The notes under the pieces are model-generated. The model was given only the letters and a program-made list of their open reading frames with translations, was not told the origin of the DNA and ran no database searches. Of a DNA stretch of 10,705 nucleotides, positions 6,931 to 10,705 are shown piece after piece. Within the stretch, counting starts at the first letter, position 1; each line of letters begins with the position of its first letter. A program made the translations under genes and the position numbers. Source of the DNA: Clostridiales bacterium (GTDB taxonomy: Bacteria > Bacillota > Clostridia > Lachnospirales > Lachnospiraceae); NCBI GenBank assembly GCA_020859965.1, contig JAJBVF010000212.1, positions 1 to 10,705 of the forward strand. The letters run 5' to 3'.

Positions 6931-7239
6931 CTATGGATCTGGCCGATTGCGGAAAGCGGAGCAGTTATACAGGACGTGCCTGATAGAATAAATTCCGTAC
7001 TCCGCGAGTGCGGTTTCCACCTGTGCCTCCATGTCCGGATCCTTCTTATTAATCGTTACTCTGTCTGAAGCCATCGTCACCGCTTCCTTCATAAAGTAAA
7101 AACATGTTTTTAAGGTCGCAATTCCGTAGCGATAGATGGTCTGGATATCAGAATCAATAATTCCAGGATAAAATCACGGAAGATGTCACGGACTTCGTTG
7201 TTTAGAAGTTTCAGACGAGTCAGAAATATATTTGTACAT
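6931..7239 (-). pseudogene. Decayed minus-strand gene, frameshifted; possible residual 47-residue ORF
   Basis: Two adjoining minus-strand frames both look coding. The right segment (7220 down to about 7167) reads TRLKLLNNEVRDIFRDFI. The left segment, open from 7173 to a stop at 6931-6933, reads GIIDSDIQTIYRYGIATLK, then KEAVTMASDRVTINKKDP, and later YGIYSIRHVLYNC. They join only through a frameshift near 7164-7170. This composition suggests one former gene of about 100 residues. An ATG at 7074 with AAGGAAG eight bases upstream could still give a 47-residue acidic/basic protein (6931-7074). I do not recognise the family. It could alternatively be a genuine small gene preceded by unrelated sequence. 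Confidence 0.45.
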
Positions 7240-7294
7240 GTGGGAAATTGATGGGAAAGTGACCACAATGGAATGAAATTGATTTACAAATCTG

Positions 7295-7323
7295 TTGAAA
7301 ATGAATATTAATTCGATTATACT
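7295..7323 (+). promoter_or_regulatory. Candidate sigma-A promoter upstream of a decayed gene
   Basis: TTGAAA (7295-7300), a 17-base spacer and TATACT (7318-7323) make a good sigma-A match in an AT-rich stretch. Transcription would start near 7330 and run into the remnant at 7336-7794. No Shine-Dalgarno sequence precedes the first in-frame ATG (7354), so the promoter appears to have lost its original gene. The surrounding 7240-7335 shows no other feature. Confidence 0.5.
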
Positions 7324-7335
7324 ATACGCTTATAG

Positions 7336-7794
7336 ACGGAACTGGATGCCTTTATGGAACAGGTGTCAGAGGAATATTACATTTATCTGGAAGAGAAGGT
7401 TTCTTATGTAGGGCTTGCCGAGGAGTATATCGGCAAAACCACTTTGGGTGAGTCGTCCTCCACGGTGCGGCACAATACGAAAATGGTAAATTGGAAAGCG
7501 GTTCAGGTACAGCAAGCAAATATTTTCTGACCAGAATACGGAATTTATAAATCGTGTCTATGAAAGGATTCGTGGCGGGAGGAGTGCAGGGATGAAGCAT
7601 TCTGGGAAGGCCTGGACCCGGATAATTACGAGACGAAAGAAGAATTTGACAAAGCTCTCTATGAGAGCAAATACGGCTGGCGCAGGGAATGCGAAGATGG
7701 AAGTGAATACGGCATTGATCCGGAAGATTATGAAACGGAAATCGATTATAATTATTATCTGGAAATGGCAAAAGATGAAGCGGAAGAAAGATAA
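7336..7794 (+). pseudogene. Frameshifted remnant of an acidic tandem-repeat protein
   Basis: Coding-like protein sequence appears in shifting frames. From 7336 one frame reads TELDAFMEQVSEEYYIYLEE and stops at 7528-7530. A second frame, open after a stop at 7487-7489, gives YSKQIFSDQNTEFINRVYER. The first frame resumes after a stop at 7561-7563 as 76 codons ending at 7794. That tail has two copies of a unit of roughly W-R-x-E-C-x-D followed by G-[IL]-D-P-x-x-Y-E-T: the first copy carries WREECRDEAFWEGLDPDNYET, split as WREECRD and GLDPDNYET, and the second carries WRRECED and GIDPEDYET. The last segment has no start codon of its own. At least two frameshifts are needed to link the pieces. Similar acidic repeats occur in uncharacterised Lachnospiraceae proteins (my recollection, not checked). 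The function is unknown. Confidence 0.55.
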
Positions 7795-7916
7795 TTGGCG
7801 ATAAGGGATTGTTTTCCGGATTGCTCAACACACAGGAAATCTTCAACAGGCTTGTTCAAAACCACCGTGCATTGTATTCAAAACCAATCGGTACTTATAG
7901 TCAGGGGGAATAATCT

Positions 7917-8954
7917 ATGCCTTTTACAATCGTCCGTCAGGACATTACGAAAATGAATGTAGATGCGGTAGTAGACGCAGCGAATATCGATCTGCGCATG
8001 GGCGGAGGCGTGTGTGGCGCTATCTTTCATGCAGCAGGACCGGAGCAGCTGCAAGATGCCTGTAAAAAGCTGGCACCGATTCAGACTGGTCAGGCGGTAA
8101 TCACGCCAGGATTTCGTTTGCCGGCGAAGTATGTGATTCATGCAGTCGGCCCGGCCTATCATAGAGAAGATGCCAAACGGTGTGAGGAACAGCTTCGCTC
8201 TGCTTATACAGAAGCTCTGACTTTAGCGAAGCAGCATAAATGCGACAGCATTGCCTTTCCGCTGATCTCTTCCGGTATTTATGGTTATCCGAAAAAAGAG
8301 GCCATGCAGGTGGCGGTATCCTCGATTAGGGAGTTCCTCGAACAAAACGACATGGACATCTATCTTGCCGTTTTCGATAAGGAAGCACTATCTGTGGGAG
8401 AGAAGCTGCAGGGTGCCATCAGACAGTATTTTGATGAAAATTATGTTGAACGCAGGCATCTTTCAGGCAGGGAACTGCTTGATGTAGAAAAGCAGGCTTT
8501 GAGGGATGAATCAGAATCGTCTTTCTCACCAGGAAAGCTGTCTCAAGAGCCAGTATTGAGGAATGAATCGATACCATTTAGTGATTCTCTGGATGACTGG
8601 ATGATGGATCTCGATGAGCCGTTTGGAGATACGCTTTTGCGTCTGATTGATGCGAAGGGGAAAACGGATGCAGAGGTATACAAGCGGGCGAACATTGACC
8701 GGCGGCTTTTTTCGAAGATCAGAAGCGGGAATGGATATCTTCCCGGCAAGCGGACGATAATAGCGCTGGCAATCGCGCTGGAGCTTTCCCTTTCAGAAAC
8801 AGACGATCTTCTGGAAAGAGCCGGTTATGCCCTGTCCCACAGCCAGAAATTCGATGTCATCATAGAATTTTTTATTGTGAACGGCATTTATGACATTTAC
8901 CAGATCAACGAGGTTTTGTTCGAGTACGATCAGCCTTTGCTGGGGAGCAAATGA
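7917..8954 (+). CDS. Macro domain protein with C-terminal HTH-like domain
   Basis: 345 residues. Residues 1-170 are a macro domain: VDAVVDAANIDLRMGGGVCG (15-34) is the ADP-ribose-binding loop, GQAVITPGFRLPAKYVIHAVGP (58-79) is split here as GQAVITPGF and KYVIHAVGP, and IAFPLISSGIYGYP (112-125) is the second phosphate loop. Macro domains of this kind bind or remove ADP-ribose. Compared with E. coli YmdB, the catalytic aspartate (D35) aligns with C33 and the first Asn of NAAN is D20, while N23 is kept. A variable acidic linker (about 175-235) leads to a Cro/CI-like helical domain at 236-305 (LLRLIDAKGKTDAEVYKRAN, later RRLFSKIRS and KRTIIALAIALEL), then a short conserved tail with YDIYQINEVLFEYDQPL. 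It may therefore sense ADP-ribose signals and bind DNA or RNA. The start is fixed by AGGGGGAA at 7903-7910. The VWA gene follows downstream. Confidence 0.88.
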   Translation: MPFTIVRQDITKMNVDAVVDAANIDLRMGGGVCGAIFHAAGPEQLQDACKKLAPIQTGQAVITPGFRLPAKYVIHAVGPAYHREDAKRCEEQLRSAYTEALTLAKQHKCDSIAFPLISSGIYGYPKKEAMQVAVSSIREFLEQNDMDIYLAVFDKEALSVGEKLQGAIRQYFDENYVERRHLSGRELLDVEKQALRDESESSFSPGKLSQEPVLRNESIPFSDSLDDWMMDLDEPFGDTLLRLIDAKGKTDAEVYKRANIDRRLFSKIRSGNGYLPGKRTIIALAIALELSLSETDDLLERAGYALSHSQKFDVIIEFFIVNGIYDIYQINEVLFEYDQPLLGSK

Positions 8955-8983
8955 TCGTTTTGTCGCTTTGAAAGCGACCGATC
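8953..8983 (+). repeat. Hairpin overlapping the macro gene stop
   Basis: GATCG (8953-8957) pairs with CGATC (8979-8983) and GTCGC (8962-8966) with GCGAC (8974-8978). A TTTT bulge lies on the 5' side and a TTTGAAA loop at the top. The stem begins inside the stop codon. There is no 3' U run, so it is more likely an RNA structure than an intrinsic terminator. Confidence 0.5.
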
Positions 8984-9007
8984 CGGATGGCTCCTGTGCT
9001 ATTTTAT

Positions 9008-9110
9008 GATGCGCAGGGCTGCGTAAGGAATTATTCCAGCTTTCGCTGGACGCAACCCGCGCTAGGCGGATAGGGGAAACAAGACGTTCCCCTATCCGAT
9101 TAAATACATC
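9008..9110 (+). ncRNA. Candidate structured RNA/leader upstream of the VWA gene
   Basis: Several nested stems can be drawn by hand. GCGC (9011-9014) pairs with GCGC (9059-9062), GGG (9016-9018) with CCC (9056-9058), and TGCGT (9020-9024) with ACGCA (9050-9054), forming one interrupted stem. Inside it are GGAA/TTCC (9027-9037) and the tetraloop hairpin CCAGC-TTTC-GCTGG (9036-9049), which share two bases and so compete. A 12-bp perfect stem follows, CGGATAGGGGAA (9067-9078) with TTCCCCTATCCG (9087-9098). GATG (9008-9011) could close with CATC (9107-9110), although that would compete for base 9011. It matches no riboswitch or RNA family I know. It sits 60 bases before the VWA start with no T run. 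Alternatives are a palindromic intergenic repeat element or a processed mRNA spacer. Confidence 0.4.
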
Positions 9111-9170
9111 GCAGGTGTGAAGACACAGAGAAGCGGCGGTGCAATCATAAAACACAGGAGGACGAAGGAA

Positions 9171-9821
9171 ATGAAGAAAAATCTGACAGAGCTGGTATTT
9201 ATTCTGGACAAAAGCGGATCGATGGCAGGGCTGGAAAGTGACACGATTGGCGGCTACAATGCCATGCTGCAGAAGCAGAAGGCAATCGATGGCGAGTGTG
9301 TGATCACAACGGTTTTGTTTGACAATTGCTATGAACTGCTGCATGACCGGATCGACATCCGGGCGGTGAAACCGATTACAGACAGGGAATATTGCGTGGG
9401 TGGCTCGACGGCTTTGCTGGACGCTATCGGCAAGGCCATTCATAAAATCGGAACGGTGCAGAAGAACACTTCGGAAGACTATCGCGCAGAGAAGGTGATG
9501 TTTGTGATTATCACAGATGGCCAGGAAAATGCCAGCCGGGAATACTCGCTGCAAATGGTCAGGCATCAGATTGAGAGACAAAAAGAGCGTTATGGGTGGG
9601 AGTTTATCTTCCTCGGAGCCAATATGGATGCGGTCACTACTGCCGGACGGTTTGGGATCAGTGCGAACTGCGCGGCAGATTATGTGCCGGATGGAAGGGG
9701 GACAGAGCTGAATTTCCGTGTGATGAGCGAGGCAGTCGCGAGCTTCCGCGCAAGCGGAGAGGTTCCGGAGGAGTGCCTGGAGTCGATCCGGGAGGATATG
9801 CAGAAAAGGAAGAGGCAGTGA
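9171..9821 (+). CDS. Cytoplasmic VWA domain protein (TerY-like)
   Basis: 216 residues forming a single von Willebrand factor A domain. The metal-ion-dependent adhesion site is complete: D13-x-S15-x-S17 in DKSGSM, T80 in GGSTALLDAIG and D116 in IITDGQEN. It has no signal peptide, transmembrane helix or anchor, so it acts in the cytoplasm, like TerY-type VWA proteins that scaffold protein complexes in stress or conflict systems. WEFIFLGANMDA (147-158) and a C-terminal helical tail ending in RKRQ complete it. The ATG at 9171 follows AGGAGG at 9157-9162; an earlier in-frame ATG at 9117 has no such site. It follows the macro-HTH gene in the same direction across a structured spacer, which suggests, but does not prove, a shared role. 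Confidence 0.88.
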   Translation: MKKNLTELVFILDKSGSMAGLESDTIGGYNAMLQKQKAIDGECVITTVLFDNCYELLHDRIDIRAVKPITDREYCVGGSTALLDAIGKAIHKIGTVQKNTSEDYRAEKVMFVIITDGQENASREYSLQMVRHQIERQKERYGWEFIFLGANMDAVTTAGRFGISANCAADYVPDGRGTELNFRVMSEAVASFRASGEVPEECLESIREDMQKRKRQ

Positions 9822-10289
9822 ACGGAAAGGTAACGTATGGCTTTATGGGGAATTACGAGACCGTGGAGAATTACGCAAATTTTTTTGCAGAGCAGGGTTT
9901 TGTGGCTTTTTGCTTTGACTTTAACGGAGGCTGTCTTCAGGGAAAGAGCGATACCGATACAACGAAGATGACTGTATTTACGGAAGCAGAGGATTTAAAA
10001 GCTGTGATCGCGTATACCAGGAAGCTTCCTTTTGTGAATAATGATGGGTGGAAGCCAGGGGGGATTCGTCTCAGCACTTGTTGGAGCGGAGCTGAAAGAG
10101 AAGATCAAAAGACTGATTCTCTTTTTCCCGGCCTTGTGTATTCCGGATGATGCCAGAGCTGGTAAGATGATGTTTGCGAAATTTGACCCGCAGAATATTC
10201 CGGAGGTGATTCAGTGCGGACCGATGAAACTTGGAAGAGCGTATGCACAGTCTGTTCTGGATGTAGATGCAATTGAAGCGATATTATAG
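9818..10289 (+). pseudogene. Truncated, frameshifted alpha/beta hydrolase (S33-like)
   Basis: Two frames carry neighbouring parts of one hydrolase. Frame one, from a GTG at 9818 that overlaps the VWA stop (GTGA), reads YGFMGNYETVENYANFFAEQ, where YGFMGN is the HGFxGN oxyanion-hole motif with His changed to Tyr. It then reads FCFDFNGG and KAVIAYTRKLPFV. The nucleophile motif GGSQGGFVSAL is in another frame from 10041, continuing FFPALCIPDDARAGK and MKLGRAYAQSVLDVDAIEAI to a stop at 10289. The segment usually found between LPFV and MGGSQGG is shortened, so a small deletion and a frameshift near 10035 are likely. Both the N-terminal strands and the C-terminal part with the catalytic Asp and His are missing. 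It should be inactive as a hydrolase. A short translated product from 9818 is possible because AAGGAAGAGG lies just upstream. Confidence 0.75.
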
Positions 10290-10331
10290 AAAGAAGTATA
10301 GCAGATTTTTTTTAAAAATCAATTGTAAGTA

Positions 10332-10360
10332 TTGACATTACTTTAATATGGCATTATAAT
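10332..10360 (+). promoter_or_regulatory. Consensus sigma-A promoter of the nitroreductase gene
   Basis: TTGACA (10332-10337), exactly 17 bases, then TATAAT (10355-10360): both hexamers match consensus perfectly. The predicted start is near 10367, giving a leader of about 115 bases before the ATG at 10483. Such a strong promoter usually needs a repressor, which fits the overlapping inverted repeat. Confidence 0.85.
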
Positions 10361-10381
10361 GTAAAAATAATAATTACATTA
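10357..10381. promoter_or_regulatory. Inverted-repeat operator candidate over the -10/start site
   Basis: TAATGTAA (10357-10364) and TTACATTA (10374-10381) are exact reverse complements 9 bases apart, covering the -10 and the start point. A third half-site, ACATTA, lies at 10335-10340 over the -35. The position fits a dimeric repressor such as a MarR- or GntR-type protein, but no regulator gene is adjacent in the window. Confidence 0.5.
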
Positions 10382-10389
10382 AATAATAT

Positions 10390-10456
10390 GGGAGAACCTT
10401 TTTTCCCAACCCGCGAGGCGCGGGCAGCCAGGCTGCAAATAATCCTTTCGCGTCTC
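10390..10456 (+). promoter_or_regulatory. Hairpin-rich mRNA leader with two alternative folds
   Basis: In order there is GGGAGAA/TTTTCCC (10390-10396 with 10401-10407), then CCCGCG-AGG-CGCGGG (10410-10424), then GCAGC-CAG-GCTGC (10424-10436). GAGGCGCG (10415-10422) can instead pair with CGCGTCTC (10449-10456) using one G-U pair, which excludes the second hairpin. The ribosome binding site AAGGAGG (10468-10474) is 12 bases past the alternative stem. No known riboswitch is recognised. Confidence 0.4.
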
Positions 10457-10482
10457 TGTGCATCATTAAGGAGGTATATGTT

Positions 10483-10705
10483 ATGCAAACATTAGAAGCA
10501 ATCGCAAAAAGAAAATCAACGAGAGATTTTGACCCGAACAGGGCAGTATCGGACGAATTGATTGAGACGGTGGTAAAGGCAGGCTGTCAGGCTCCGGTTG
10601 GCGGAAATGACCGGAAGTCTCTTCATCTTACCGTATGCCGCAACAGGGAGATCCTTGACGAGATCAATCAGTCCACTGCAGCGGCCATGAAAATGGAGCC
10701 GCGGG
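10483..10705 (+). CDS. Nitroreductase family protein, N-terminal part
   Basis: The first 74 residues of an FMN-dependent nitroreductase; the gene continues past the right edge. The start MQTLEAIAKRKSTRDFDPNR carries the family's R-x-S-x-R-x-F pattern for binding the FMN phosphate, followed by LIETVVKAGCQAPVGGNDR, which matches the usual A-x2-A-P-x-x-x-N segment. Members reduce nitro compounds, quinones or other small electrophiles with NAD(P)H in the cytoplasm. The ATG at 10483 is set by a perfect AAGGAGG eight bases upstream. It has its own strong promoter and does not belong to the upstream VWA cluster. The substrate cannot be judged from the fragment. Confidence 0.85.
   Translation, partial: MQTLEAIAKRKSTRDFDPNRAVSDELIETVVKAGCQAPVGGNDRKSLHLTVCRNREILDEINQSTAAAMKMEPR

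Noticed and set aside
7097..7112. Perfect 16-base palindrome TAAAAACATGTTTTTA
   Set aside because: It could be an operator for the small minus-strand ORF, but it lies within the decayed coding frame (L-K-T-C-F-Y), is purely A/T around CATG, and has no promoter in register. Chance is more likely.
7861..7916. Promoter for the macro gene (TTGTAT with TATAGT, or TTGTTC with TATTCA)
   Set aside because: Both pairs are weak, and the first would place the transcription start almost on the ribosome binding site; not strong enough to annotate.
9045..9068. GGACGCAA resembling part of a c-di-GMP-I riboswitch
   Set aside because: The conserved tetraloop/receptor partners and the rest of the GEMM consensus are absent; only the 8-base string matches.
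8793..9581. 262-codon minus-strand open frame
   Set aside because: It runs across the macro gene end, the structured spacer and the VWA gene on the opposite strand. Both plus-strand genes have intact motifs.
10301..10316. A/T-rich inverted repeat GATTTTT-TT-AAAAATC as a terminator
   Set aside because: It has no GC in the stem and only a 2-base loop, so it is unlikely to terminate transcription; AT-rich promoter upstream DNA explains it.
1..10705. CRISPR array, tRNA, rRNA, insertion sequence or integrase
   Set aside because: No regularly spaced direct repeats, cloverleaf, rRNA-like segment, transposase motif or terminal inverted repeats were found by reading both strands. The decayed genes at 6931-7794 are not flanked by recognisable element ends.

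Overview
The window looks like a chromosomal segment of an anaerobic gut-type Firmicute, probably Clostridia of the Lachnospiraceae kind. This is inferred from strong AGGAGG-type ribosome binding sites, moderate GC content, iron-sulfur flavoenzymes typical of anaerobes, and gene families common in that group (DUF5131, YdjM/DUF457, macro-HTH fusion, VWA). No rRNA or tRNA marker is present to fix the taxon.

Region 1 (1-5012, + strand) is a tightly packed redox operon entering from the left edge. It holds the C-terminal part of a fumarate reductase/AprA-like flavoprotein, a 2x[4Fe-4S] ferredoxin overlapping it by 4 bases, a xanthine-dehydrogenase-type [2Fe-2S] protein that has lost most of its second cluster ligands, and a 790-residue protein. 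In that last protein a complete GltD-like NAD(P)H:FAD/[4Fe-4S] module is inserted into one loop of a CoxM/XdhB-type FAD subunit. A Nif3-family protein follows. No molybdopterin subunit is visible, so the locus may be a Mo-free or split electron-transfer system. This is the most interesting part of the window.

Region 2 (5013-6830) starts with two terminators and a long perfect hairpin. It then holds a minus-strand pair: a DUF5131 (Gp37/Gp68) three-cysteine protein followed by a YdjM-like membrane metal-dependent hydrolase.

Region 3 (6831-7900) is decayed DNA. It contains a frameshifted minus-strand remnant, a good promoter with no proper gene behind it, and a frameshifted plus-strand remnant ending in acidic W-R-C / DP-Y-E-T repeats.

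Region 4 (7917-10289, + strand) holds a macro domain-HTH protein with substituted catalytic positions, a roughly 150-base highly structured intergenic segment, a cytoplasmic VWA (TerY-like) protein, and a truncated, frameshifted alpha/beta hydrolase.

Region 5 (10290-10705) has a consensus sigma-A promoter with an overlapping inverted repeat, a hairpin-rich leader with two mutually exclusive folds, and the start of a nitroreductase gene that runs off the right edge.
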